Made by a program: the position numbers and the translations under genes. Of a stretch of DNA of 38,549 bases, positions 19,368 through 28,679 are shown piece after piece (within the stretch, counting starts at the first letter, position 1; every line of letters begins with the position of its first letter). Below the pieces are notes generated by a model. The model was not told the origin of the DNA and made no database searches. It saw only the letters and a program-made list of their open reading frames with translations. This DNA is from Halobacteriales archaeon QS_8_65_32 (lineage in GTDB: Archaea > Halobacteriota > Halobacteria > Halobacteriales > Halococcaceae). Location: assembly GCA_003022925.1 (NCBI GenBank), contig PXRY01000021.1, forward strand, positions 1 through 38,549, in the 5' to 3' direction.

Positions 19368-20363
19368 TTATCGCGACCCGGTTCCAACGAGGTCGAACGC
19401 CATCCCGTTGCCCCGCTCGCGGGCGTGCTCGTAGACGACGTGAGCAGCGGCGATGTCCTGGATCGCCAGTCCCGTCGAGTCGAAGACCGAAACCCCGTCG
19501 GCGTCGGTTCTGCCCTCCCGTTCGCCGACGACGATCTCGCCGATCACCGCGTCGATGTCCGACTCGTCAATCAGGCCCTCCGTCCAGGCGATCGAGATCT
19601 CCCCCGAGTGGGTCGTCTGGTCGTAGTCGTCGATCACGAGTTTCACGTCGGTGAGGACCGTCGGGTCGAGTTCCTGCTTGTCGGCGGCGTCGGCACCCAT
19701 TGCGTTGACGTGGGTCCGTGACCCTAGATCCTCGGTCGTGACGATCGGCTCGGTGCTCGGGGTGACGGTCGAAAGGACGTCACACGAGGCGGCGTCGGCG
19801 ACCGATCCGCCCCGAACTGAAAGTTCCCCTTCGAACGCGTCGACGAACGCGTCGATACGTCCTTCGTTGCGGTCACAGACCACGACTTCCTCGATTTCCC
19901 GCACGGTCGCGATCGCTTCGAGTTGGGTGTACGCCTGCACGCCAGCGCCGATCAGACCCAAACTGTTCGCGTCCGGAACGGCGAGATGGTCGGTAGCGAC
20001 GGCGGCAGCGGCACCGGTGCGTTTCATCGTGAGTTCGGTGCCGTCCATGATCGCAAGCGGGAAGGCGTTCTCGGGGTCGGAGTAGATCATCGTGCCGAGA
20101 ACGGAGGGTAGGTCGTATTCGGCGGGGTTGTCGGGGTGGACGTTGACCCACTTGATCCCCGCGGCGTCCCAGTCGCCGGCGTCCATATAGGCGGGCATCG
20201 ACCGGAAGTCGCCGTTGTATTCGGGCAGATCGATGTAAGATTTGGCGGGCATCCGGACGTTTCCGCGCTCGTAGGCCGCGAAGGCGTCGCTCACGGCGGC
20301 GACGAGCTCTCCCATCGGGGTGTTCTCGTCGACGGCCTCGCTGTTCAATAGCAGGGTTTCCAT
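19368..20363 (-). CDS. ornithine cyclodeaminase / archaeal alanine dehydrogenase family protein
   Basis: MPAKSYIDLP, FRSMPAYM, GIKWVNVHPDNP, MDGTELTMKRTGAAAAVATDHLA, LGLIGAGVQAYTQLEAI. Confidence 0.9.
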   Translation of the reverse strand: METLLLNSEAVDENTPMGELVAAVSDAFAAYERGNVRMPAKSYIDLPEYNGDFRSMPAYMDAGDWDAAGIKWVNVHPDNPAEYDLPSVLGTMIYSDPENAFPLAIMDGTELTMKRTGAAAAVATDHLAVPDANSLGLIGAGVQAYTQLEAIATVREIEEVVVCDRNEGRIDAFVDAFEGELSVRGGSVADAASCDVLSTVTPSTEPIVTTEDLGSRTHVNAMGADAADKQELDPTVLTDVKLVIDDYDQTTHSGEISIAWTEGLIDESDIDAVIGEIVVGEREGRTDADGVSVFDSTGLAIQDIAAAHVVYEHARERGNGMAFDLVGTGSR

Positions 20364-20560
20364 GGTGGCAAACCTTGCGCGCGCGGACTTAGCTTTCGCG
20401 GTGCAGGGCGCTAAGTTCCCTCTATACGGGAACGGGGTAGTTGTCTCCGGCGGCCATTCGGTCGGTTCGGGCGACTCGAATCCACATCACCACCGAACGG
20501 CCGCCGGTATCGCTACGTTTACCGAAGACACTTGCTGTCACGGGGACAATACGGCGGACG

Positions 20561-21454
20561 ATGGGGCGAACGGCGTGCTGTGTACTCCTCGCCTGTGCGC
20601 TCGTCCTCGCCGGGTGTAGCGGGTTCGTCGGTGACGAGCCCGGAGCGGAGGTCGGTGGCGAGGCGAGCGACGACGGTGGATCGGCCGCGAGCGTCACACC
20701 CGCACCGGTGCCGGCGGCCACGGGAACCGAGCGGCTCGCGCCGGGGCTCACTGACGCGGGCGTTACGAGCGCGAGCGAACTCGCCGTTGCCCACAACCGG
20801 GTGCTTCGAGACCGGTCGTTCACCCTACGGACGAACCGGACGACGACGTACGCGAACGGGTCCGCTCGGAGTCACACGGCCGGGATCGTTCGCGTCGAAC
20901 CCAACGGGGAGGCGATCGGAACGCGATACGAGAGAACCGGCGTCCCGTTGATACGACTCACCAGCGGCTCGACGATCGTCCGCAGCGAGCGGTGGTTCGG
21001 CGGCGAACAGGGGCTGGCCGCGGTCGCGTACGCCAACGGAACAAGGGAGTACTACCGACAGCCGGCCAACGATGGCTCGGTGATCCTCCGGTCGTTCACC
21101 AACGACGGCGAACGGTACGGGCGGCTGCTGAGCGGCGTCGAGACGCGCGTTACCGGCCGGGTCGAACGGGACGGGACGACGCTGTATCGGGTTCGGTCGT
21201 CCGGGCTGTCGTCTGGATTGGTCCAGTTTCCCCGGTTCGAGTCGGTCGGAAACGGGACGTTCGAAGGGCTCGTCGGTCCCGAAGGGTTCGTCTACTGCCA
21301 CCGTCTGACGTACACGGCGACGACGGAGAACGGATCGACGCTTCGGATCACGGAATCACGGCGGTACGAGGAGATCGGGGAGACGACCGTTTCACGGCCG
21401 CTGTGGTACGACGAGGCGCTGAACCGAACGAACGCGACCGACGACGATCGGTGA
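20561..21454 (+). CDS. haloarchaeal lipoprotein, hypothetical
   Basis: Signal with lipobox MGRTACCVLLACALVLAGCSG followed by an acidic linker and a beta-rich domain. Confidence 0.8.
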   Translation: MGRTACCVLLACALVLAGCSGFVGDEPGAEVGGEASDDGGSAASVTPAPVPAATGTERLAPGLTDAGVTSASELAVAHNRVLRDRSFTLRTNRTTTYANGSARSHTAGIVRVEPNGEAIGTRYERTGVPLIRLTSGSTIVRSERWFGGEQGLAAVAYANGTREYYRQPANDGSVILRSFTNDGERYGRLLSGVETRVTGRVERDGTTLYRVRSSGLSSGLVQFPRFESVGNGTFEGLVGPEGFVYCHRLTYTATTENGSTLRITESRRYEEIGETTVSRPLWYDEALNRTNATDDDR

Positions 21455-21682
21455 GGGCTCCGCGGTCGTCGGCCGACCGACCACCGTGTGCGTACGAGCC
21501 GTCACGGTCGGCGACGGCGGCGTCGATTCGAACGGTGACGTCGTCACAGTATCAGCCGATAGGCCGACGAACGGCTACCGACGGGCCGACGCCTCTGTGA
21601 TCCAAGCCCCCGACTCGGAGGGCAGGCGACAGCGGCTACTGCTGGCCTGCGGTTTTTACCGTCGGGAGACGCATAATCGCCT

Positions 21683-21961
21683 ATGAGTTCCGATTCACCG
21701 CCGGATTTCACCGAGGGAGCGTCGAACGTCGGCGCGCTGACGCGGCTCAACGTGTTCTCGTTGCTCGCACAGGCGGGCTACAATCTAAAGGAGGGAAACA
21801 CCGAGCGAGCCATGCTATTGTTCGGGGCCGCTGCGCTCGCGCCTCACTCCTCGAAGCTGTCGTACGCGATCCAGGGTGGGCTCGCGGCAAAAGACGTCCT
21901 GGAGAAGTTCACTGACGTACCCGAGCCATCGACCGGTGGCACCGACATCCCGATCGAGTAA
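21683..21961 (+). CDS. haloarchaeal hypothetical protein
   Basis: 92 aa, balanced composition (MSSDSPPDFTEGASNVGALTRLNVFSLLAQAGYNLKEGNTERAMLLFGAAALAPHSSKLSYAIQGGLAAKDVLEKF). Confidence 0.65.
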   Translation: MSSDSPPDFTEGASNVGALTRLNVFSLLAQAGYNLKEGNTERAMLLFGAAALAPHSSKLSYAIQGGLAAKDVLEKFTDVPEPSTGGTDIPIE

Positions 21962-22068
21962 CACACCGCGACGTGACGCGGCCGACCGACCCGTAGGACA
22001 TAACGGCGAACTCGATAGCGTGAGGACCGTCTGATTTCGGCCGTTGGATCGAAGGCGGCGCGCGCCGC

Positions 22069-22683
22069 TCACGACGCCCCATCGGTGAGCAACCGTAGTC
22101 GGACGTATTCGTCGAGTTCGGCGCGCACGGCTCGGATCGGTGCCTCCTCGGCGGTCGTCACCCGTCCGATCATCGCGCCGTTGATCGTCGTCAACAGCAG
22201 TTCGGCCGTTCGATCCGGATCGACGTCGCGGAACACGCCTTGATCGATGCCGGCCTCGATGATAGCCGCGATCCGTGCGTGAAAGAACCGGTCGCTCCTG
22301 GCGAACTGCTCGCGGAACGCCTCGTTGTGGGGGGCTTGTGCCCGGAGTTCGGTGATCGCACCCATCAGCGCGCGTCGTTCGTCGTCGATCGACGCCGAAA
22401 GCACGCGATCGAACAGCGCCCGCAGGCGAGCGCGGGCATCGTCGCGCTCGTCGAACGCGACGTCCGCTTCGAACCGATCGAGCATGAATTCGAGAAAGTC
22501 CACGAGCAACGCGTCCTTGCTATCGTAGTGGTGATACACCAGCGAGACGCTTTTCTCGAACTCCTCGCCGATACGCTCGATCGTGAGATCGGCGTAGCCG
22601 TGCTCGCTGAGCGCTTCGTACGTCGCCTTCATCAGCGCCACACGGGTTCCGTTCCCGTCTCCGAGGTCGCGGAACGGATCCAT
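22069..22683 (-). CDS. TetR/AcrR family transcriptional regulator
   Basis: N-terminal HTH: ALMKATYEALSEHGYADLTIERIGEEFEKSVSLVYHHYDSKDALLVDFLEFML; divergent from ABC exporter. Alternative starts at 22692 and 22713. Confidence 0.92.
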   Translation of the reverse strand: MDPFRDLGDGNGTRVALMKATYEALSEHGYADLTIERIGEEFEKSVSLVYHHYDSKDALLVDFLEFMLDRFEADVAFDERDDARARLRALFDRVLSASIDDERRALMGAITELRAQAPHNEAFREQFARSDRFFHARIAAIIEAGIDQGVFRDVDPDRTAELLLTTINGAMIGRVTTAEEAPIRAVRAELDEYVRLRLLTDGAS

Positions 22684-22694
22684 GTCCGGCATAT

Positions 22695-22760
22695 CGAGTG
22701 AGTGTTTATTCAACAGCTATATGCGCTTTCCGCTTCTAGTTTTGTTAATGAGTGAGCGTT
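22695..22760. promoter_or_regulatory. candidate TetR operator region between divergent genes
   Basis: Direct repeat GAGTGAGYGTT at 22696-22706 and 22750-22760; the left copy extends to CGAGTGAGTGTTTATTCA with imperfect dyad TGARTRAR-N2-YTYAYTCA. Confidence 0.4.
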
Positions 22761-23911
22761 CCGACGGGTACCGAACCGGTACCGACGAGGCGTCCGGCGC
22801 GGGCGGGGCCAGCGCAGTTATGGAGAACCCGCCCTCGATCGAGACGTCCGGCCTCCGACTGACGTACTCCGACGGTACGGAGGCCGTCCGCGACGTCTCG
22901 CTGTCGGTCCCGGCGGGCGAGTTCTTCGGCTTCTTAGGGCCGAACGGCGCGGGGAAGACGACGGCGATCAAAGTCCTAGCTACCTTGCTGAAACCGACGG
23001 ACGGCAAGGTAGAGGTCAACGGCTTCGACGCCGAAAGCGAGCCCCGCAAGATCCGCGAGTCAATCGGCTATATGGCCCAGGAGATCGGCGTCGACGAGGA
23101 ACTCACCGCCCGCGAGAACCTCCAGTTCGCGTGTGCGGGCTACGGCGTCCCGCGGAGCGAACGGCCCGGACGGATCGACGAACTGCTCGATCTCGTCGAT
23201 CTGTTGGATGTCGCGGACCAGAAGGCCGAGAACTTCTCCGGCGGCATGCAAAAGCGCCTCGATGCCGCGACCGCGCTCGTCCATCGCCCGCCGCTCGTCT
23301 TCCTCGACGAGCCGACGACCGGCCTCGACCCGAAAGCCAGGAATCGCCTCTGGAAGTACTTCCGGGAGATCAACGACGAGGGGACGACGATCTTTCTCAC
23401 GACCCAGTACTTGGAAGAAGCCGACCAGCTCTGTGACCGCATTTCCGTTATCCTCGACGGCGAGATCGTCGCGACAGGGTCGCCGGCCGAACTCAAACAG
23501 CAGGTCGGCGGCGAGATCCTCGATATCGATGTCGAGACCGACGGCGAGAGCAGCGACGCCGGCGACGGTCGTGGCGACACCGACGGCGCGAGCGACGACC
23601 CGCGGGAGCAGGCGGCGGCGGTCGCCCGCAGCTCGGATCTCTTCGAGAACGGGGCGACGATCGAAAAGAGCGACGAGGGCATCAGCGTCACCTCCCAGCG
23701 GGCCCGGAGCCGCGGCACGGATCTGTTAGTGGCGCTTCGGGACGCCGGCCTCACAGTGACGGGCTTCAACGTGCGAGCACCGACGCTCGACGACGTGTTC
23801 CTTGCGATCACCGACGGCGAGGAACGCGAACCGGACCGAGAAACGGGAAGCGACGACGCCGACGAAGCCGCGGCGGCTCGCACGGCAACTGACGGGGGGC
23901 GGCGTCGATGA
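22748..23911 (+). CDS. ABC transporter ATP-binding protein (DrrA/multidrug type)
   Basis: Walker A GPNGAGKTTAIKVL, signature FSGGMQKRLDAA, Walker B LVFLDEPTTGLDP. Confidence 0.93.
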   Translation: MSERSDGYRTGTDEASGAGGASAVMENPPSIETSGLRLTYSDGTEAVRDVSLSVPAGEFFGFLGPNGAGKTTAIKVLATLLKPTDGKVEVNGFDAESEPRKIRESIGYMAQEIGVDEELTARENLQFACAGYGVPRSERPGRIDELLDLVDLLDVADQKAENFSGGMQKRLDAATALVHRPPLVFLDEPTTGLDPKARNRLWKYFREINDEGTTIFLTTQYLEEADQLCDRISVILDGEIVATGSPAELKQQVGGEILDIDVETDGESSDAGDGRGDTDGASDDPREQAAAVARSSDLFENGATIEKSDEGISVTSQRARSRGTDLLVALRDAGLTVTGFNVRAPTLDDVFLAITDGEEREPDRETGSDDADEAAAARTATDGGRRR

Positions 23912-24816
23912 GCACCCCGACGGAGACGGCCGAGACGACCGAGACGGGACGAAGCGAGCGAACGGCGGAACGGGAGGTTCGCCGGTCGAGCAACTCCTTC
24001 GTGGGCGATATTTGGATCAACTTCAAGCGCTGGAACATCAAAGCCGTCCGCAACCCCTTCGTGCTCGTTACCTCCCTCGTCCAGCCGATCATCTTCCTGA
24101 TCCTCTTCACCCAGGTGTTCGGCGCGGTCGCGACCAACGCGATCAACGCCGGTGCCGGCTCGATATCCTACGAGACGTTCTTAGTGCCGGCGATCGCGAT
24201 CCAGGTCGCACTCGCGGCTGCCGTTACCTCCGGGGTTGGACTCGTCAACGACATCGAAGAGGACGTCTTCGAGAAGGTGCTCGTGATGCCGATGAACCGC
24301 GGGGCGGTCTTCGCGGGCAAATCCGCCGCCGAGATCCTCCGGATCGTCGTCCAGATCGCGATCATCCTCGGGCTCGGCGTCCTGTTGGGCGCGGAGATCG
24401 CAATGGGCGTGCTCGGCGCGATCGGGATCATGCTCATCGGATTGCTGTTTTCGATCTGGTTTCTCGCCTACTCGAACATCTTAGCCGTCCTCACCAAGGA
24501 CCAGGAATCGACGATCATCGGCGCGAACCTGCTACAGTTTCCGCTGTTATTTCTATCGAGTGCCTTCCTACCGCTCGGTTCGCTGCCGAGGTGGATCCAG
24601 GTCATCGCGGCGTTCAACCCCGTGACCTACGGCGTCGACGCCGCCCGGGCGTTGATGCTCGACCGTGACGTCATGACCGTTCTCGAGGTAACGGCGTTTT
24701 CGGGCATCTGGAACACTTTGGTGCCGGCGGTCGTCGTGTTGGTCGTGCTCGATCTCGCGTTCGGGGGCGTCGCGGTCTACCTGCTGACCCGCGCGACGAG
24801 TTCGGACGCTAAGTGA
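23908..24816 (+). CDS. ABC transporter permease (ABC-2 type)
   Basis: Overlaps the ATPase stop by 4 nt; ABC-2 features (NPFVLVTSLVQPIIFLILFTQVFG, FLSSAFLPLGSLPRWIQVIAAFNPVTYGVDAAR). Confidence 0.93.
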   Translation: MSTPTETAETTETGRSERTAEREVRRSSNSFVGDIWINFKRWNIKAVRNPFVLVTSLVQPIIFLILFTQVFGAVATNAINAGAGSISYETFLVPAIAIQVALAAAVTSGVGLVNDIEEDVFEKVLVMPMNRGAVFAGKSAAEILRIVVQIAIILGLGVLLGAEIAMGVLGAIGIMLIGLLFSIWFLAYSNILAVLTKDQESTIIGANLLQFPLLFLSSAFLPLGSLPRWIQVIAAFNPVTYGVDAARALMLDRDVMTVLEVTAFSGIWNTLVPAVVVLVVLDLAFGGVAVYLLTRATSSDAK

Positions 24817-25008
24817 CTCGAACGCCAAGTAACGACTGCCGACAGTTCGTCGGCCGACCGGCGAGCCTCCTGTTGCATACTGCGCTCGATCGGTCGGGCC
24901 CACGCACTGGTCGAGGCGTTCGGCCGGCGGACAAACCGGGACGTCTGAGGGAACCGTACGGGTCGATCGAGGGAGGTATCAAGAGGATGCACCCAAAAAG
25001 AACGGACG

Positions 25009-25323
25009 ATGACGGTCGTTGCATTACTCAGCGTCGCGCCGGTAACGGAAGAGAGCATGGGCGAGGACGTCGCAGACGCCGTTGCCGCCTTGGACGACTT
25101 CGACGTATCCTACGAGACGAACCCGATGGGGACCGTGATCGAAGCCGAGAACATAGGCGAGCTCTTCGCCGCGGCGAAGACAGCCCACAAGGCCGTCGAT
25201 GCCGATCGGGTCAGCACTTTCCTCAAGATCGACGACAAGCGTTCGAGCGACGACTCCGCCCGGTCGAAAGTCGACGCGGTCGAGGACGCCCTCGGCCGCG
25301 AGGCAAGCGGCGAGCGCGAGTAA
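25009..25323 (+). CDS. MTH1187 family thiamine-binding protein
   Basis: VTEESMGEDVADAVAALDDFDVSYETNPMGTVIEAENIGELFAAAKTAHKAV. Confidence 0.88.
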   Translation: MTVVALLSVAPVTEESMGEDVADAVAALDDFDVSYETNPMGTVIEAENIGELFAAAKTAHKAVDADRVSTFLKIDDKRSSDDSARSKVDAVEDALGREASGERE

Positions 25324-25459
25324 CGAACGACTGGTAAGCGAAGACCGACGACCAGCGACCAATAAGCCAAGCCCCTCGGTCATCGGTGGTTCGCGGCGCT
25401 CGACGGCCGACGGAGCGCAGTACCGACAGAGGATTGACGGCGCGGACACGATCGGCGAT

Positions 25460-26395
25460 ATGGAGAGCCTCAATCGGATGGCGACGGAAATCGTCGACGA
25501 GGCGATCGACTTCGCCGACGAACTCGGAATCGAGGTCTACGACCTCGCGAACGGGGCCCGGGTGATAGACTTCGGGGTCAATGCCCCCGGCGGGATCGAA
25601 GCCGGCCTGCTGTGTACCGAAATCCAGACCGCCGGGCTCGCAACGGCTTCGACCCGGCTCGGCGAGGTCGCGGGCGCGCCGATCCCGCAGGTCGAACTGA
25701 CGACCGACCGGCCGGCCCTGGCACTGTTGGGCGCACAGAAGGCCGGCTGGGAACTATCGGTCGGTGAGTTCGAAGGCCTCGGCAGCGGCCCGGCCCGCGC
25801 GCTAGTCGCTGGCGAGGACGTCTTCGAGCGGATCGGCTACCGGGACGACTTCGACTTCGCGGTGCTCGCGACCGAGGCCGACCGACTGCCCAACGAGGCG
25901 GTGGCCGAGCAGATCGCAGACGTCGCCGGCGTTGCGCCAGCAAGCGTGGCGATCTGCTCGTTCGCCACCGGCAGCGTCGTCGGCAGCGTCACCATTGCAT
26001 CCCGGGCCGCCGAACTCGCGATGTTTCGCCTCGCGGAACTCGGCTACGACCCCTCGAAGGTGCGATCGATCTCCGGGAGCGCGCCGGTCGCGCCGATCAG
26101 TTACAACGAGGACGTTGCGATCGGCCGGACGAACGACGCACTCGTCTACGGCGGCCACGTCCACCTCGTCGTCGAAGAGGACTCCGAGGGGTTCGATCGG
26201 GTCCACTCGGCGGCCGCGACGGAATACGGCCGGCCCTCCGAGGACGTCTTCGAGGAAGCCGACTGGGATTTTTCGGACGTGCCCGAGGGTTTCTTCGCCC
26301 CGGCGCAGGTCACGATCGATGTGATCGACGGCCCGACCCACGTTCAGGGAGACACTGACGAGAGCGTAGTCGCCGAGAGCTTCGAGATCGCGTGA
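25460..26395 (+). CDS. mch: methenyltetrahydromethanopterin cyclohydrolase
   Basis: MESLNRMATEIVDEAIDFADELGIEVYDLANGARVIDFGVNAPGGIEAGLLCTEI; GHVHLVV; start at 25460 chosen over the extended ORF. Confidence 0.94.
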   Translation: MESLNRMATEIVDEAIDFADELGIEVYDLANGARVIDFGVNAPGGIEAGLLCTEIQTAGLATASTRLGEVAGAPIPQVELTTDRPALALLGAQKAGWELSVGEFEGLGSGPARALVAGEDVFERIGYRDDFDFAVLATEADRLPNEAVAEQIADVAGVAPASVAICSFATGSVVGSVTIASRAAELAMFRLAELGYDPSKVRSISGSAPVAPISYNEDVAIGRTNDALVYGGHVHLVVEEDSEGFDRVHSAAATEYGRPSEDVFEEADWDFSDVPEGFFAPAQVTIDVIDGPTHVQGDTDESVVAESFEIA

Positions 26396-26471
26396 GCGCC
26401 AGCCGGTGTCCCGGGCATCGTATCGAGAATCGAATCACGACCGCGACTGCGACTTCGACCACGACACCGCG

Positions 26472-27026
26472 ATGAGATTCAAGATCGTTCCCGAACCGCC
26501 TACAGACGGCGACGGCGATGGCGGTCCCGAGCGCAGCGGCGAGAACCCTGCAGACGACAGTGGCGACGTTATCGAGCGCGCGCGGCGGGCGATCCCCTTG
26601 GTGCCGGCGAGCGAGAGCGAGTGTTGTGCGCGGCTGCTCGATCGTCTCGGATTGGAGGCGCGCGACGCCGCCCGCGAGTGGCTCACTTTCGGTCGGGCGC
26701 TCGGGTTCGTCACCGAATCCGATTCGGGCTTCAGACGCCGGCGCGAGGAACCGATCGAGGAGGAGTTAGCTCCCACCTTCCGCGAGCGGGTCTACGGCGT
26801 CCGGGAGGTGCTCGCCGTTTTGCGCGAGGCGGACGAACCGCTGTCGGCCGAGGCAGTGGCCGAGCGGTTCGGCGACCACGTCCCTCAGTGGGAACGCTAT
26901 CGCTACCCCGACCCGGAGGCGATCTGGGGTGAGCGAGCGCGTCGAATCCTCGGCTGGACGGTGTATTTCGGACTCGTAGAGCGGGTGAACGAAGGATATC
27001 TCCCGGCTGAAGATCGGTCGGCGTGA
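26472..27026 (+). CDS. haloarchaeal hypothetical protein with winged-helix-like C-terminal half
   Basis: MRFKIVPEPPTDGDGDGG...VREVLAVLREADEPLSAEAVAERFGDHVPQWERYRYPDPEAIWGERARRILGWTVYFGLVERV. Confidence 0.7.
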   Translation: MRFKIVPEPPTDGDGDGGPERSGENPADDSGDVIERARRAIPLVPASESECCARLLDRLGLEARDAAREWLTFGRALGFVTESDSGFRRRREEPIEEELAPTFRERVYGVREVLAVLREADEPLSAEAVAERFGDHVPQWERYRYPDPEAIWGERARRILGWTVYFGLVERVNEGYLPAEDRSA

Positions 27027-27111
27027 CGGCGACGGACGTACACCGTGGAGCTTCCTGTCTCTCGGCTCGATTCGACTACCGTCGGTGAGCGGTGCAGGCA
27101 GTCGCTCCGGT

Positions 27112-27119
27112 ATTTTATA
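27112..27119 (+). promoter_or_regulatory. candidate TATA box of the interrupted hydrolase gene
   Basis: ttttatat about 26-33 nt upstream of the ATG at 27145, the expected spacing for a leaderless haloarchaeal mRNA. Confidence 0.4.
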
Positions 27120-27144
27120 TCGTCGAGGCGTGGATTCAAAGTCA

Positions 27145-27765
27145 ATGAGTATCGAGGATGTGAAGCTCGACGTCGACGGCGAGCGCTACCTTGGACGGCT
27201 GGACGGTCCCGACGACCTGACTGAGCGGGGCGTACTGGTGATACCGGGTGCGGGCCACAGTCCCTTCGGCAACGTGTTCGACCGGTTCGCCGACGCGGCT
27301 ACGGAGGCGGGCTACTCCGTCGCTCGCTTCGAGACCTGAGAGGATTCGGACGACCTGGCTGAAAAGAGCGAAGCGGACTACGAGGCCGAGCTCGGTGCGG
27401 GCGTCGAGTTCCTTCGATCGCGGGGTTGTTCGAGCGTGGCGATCGTCGCGAAGAGCTTCGGCGGCCGTCTCGCGCTCACACACCTCCCGGAAGGGGTCGA
27501 TCGAATGGTGCTGTGGGCACCTGCGGTTCTCGGACCGTTCGCCGATCACGAACCGTCGATCGACGCCTCGGAGTTGGCGGAAATCGCGGTTCCGGTCCGA
27601 GTATTGCAGAGCGACGAGGACGAGGTGGTGACTGTCGGGAACGCGGCGAGCATCGCAGAACACCTGCCGAACGGTGACCTGATCGAACTGTCCGGCGAGG
27701 ACCACTCATTCTTGCACGACGAGAAGCGGATCGTCGAACTGACACTGGCGTTCCTGTCGGACTGA
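27145..27765 (+). pseudogene. alpha/beta hydrolase interrupted by in-frame TGA at 27337-27339
   Basis: Two ORFs in the same frame separated only by TGA: ...AGYSVARFET*EDSDDLAEKSEADYEAELGAGVEFLRSRGCSSVAIVAKSFGGRLAL...; predicted nucleophile (KSFGG), acid (LQSDEDEVV) and His (EDHSF) lie downstream of the stop. Confidence 0.8.
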
Positions 27766-27913
27766 ACGCCGATCGAGCGCCGACCGCCGAGCGTCGGTGG
27801 CGGAGTCGCGTGGAGTCGACTGCGGCGATCGATCGTCGGCGTCGGTCGTTGCCCGCCGTCCGTCGCCGTTACTACGCTCGGCTTTTGTTCGCTGGGCACG
27901 CTGAACTAAAGTG

Positions 27914-28606
27914 ATGGACGAACCGGTAGAAGCCGTGCTGTTCGACGTCGATGGGACGCTCTGTGAGTACCGCCGGTCGGGGGCTGAACTACTCGCGGCC
28001 GCCTTCGAGCACGAAGGGGTCGAGCCATTCTTTCGGGTCAAGGCGTACTACGACCGGTTCGAGAAGTTCGCCGCACACCATGACGGGATCGACGACCTCC
28101 GGGCCGCGTGTTTCGCCGCGATCGCCGCCGACAGGGGCCGCGACCGGGCAATCAGGCACGCGCTCGCGGGACACTACGCCGCCGCGCGCGATCACGGCGA
28201 GGTCCGATACCTGCCGGACGCCCGTGAGGCGATCGACGCGCTGGCCGACGAGCATCGATTAGGCGTGGTAACCAACGGCAGGCCAAGTACCCAGAAGCCG
28301 AAGCTTGCGGCGCTCGGCCTGACCGACGCCTTCGGGACGGTGGTGTACGCGGGCCACGACGTTGCGCCGAAACCCGACCCCACGCCGTTTCACCGCGCGT
28401 TGGACGATATGGGTACCCGACCGGAGCGGACGGTCCACGTCGGGAACTCGCTCGACGCCGATGTCGCTGGAGCACACGCCGCGGGCCTCCGGTCGGTGTG
28501 GGTGCCGGACGATGCCGGAGCCGTCGAAATGGAGGGTCCCGACGACGAACGCGCTGACTACGTTCTCGACTCGCTCGAAGAACTGACGACCCCACCCTGG
28601 CAGTGA
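27914..28606 (+). CDS. HAD superfamily hydrolase
   Basis: VLFDVDGTLCEY; VVTNGRPSTQKPKLAALGL; KPDPTPFHRALDDMG; VHVGNSLDADVAGAHAAGL. Confidence 0.93.
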   Translation: MDEPVEAVLFDVDGTLCEYRRSGAELLAAAFEHEGVEPFFRVKAYYDRFEKFAAHHDGIDDLRAACFAAIAADRGRDRAIRHALAGHYAAARDHGEVRYLPDAREAIDALADEHRLGVVTNGRPSTQKPKLAALGLTDAFGTVVYAGHDVAPKPDPTPFHRALDDMGTRPERTVHVGNSLDADVAGAHAAGLRSVWVPDDAGAVEMEGPDDERADYVLDSLEELTTPPWQ

Positions 28607-28679
28607 GTAGGGTCGGTGTCAACAATCACAGCAACGACGACCGGACAGACGACGGTTGCCATACTCGTCGAACCGTCGA

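Noticed and set aside
18874-27765. Genome-wide reassignment of TGA to Trp, or selenocysteine, to explain the in-frame TGAs
   Set aside because: Several confident genes here end in TGA (ABC permease at 7938, pelA, mch, HAD hydrolase), and no Sec-type insertion element or Cys-equivalent context was seen. Local nonsense mutation, readthrough or error fits better.
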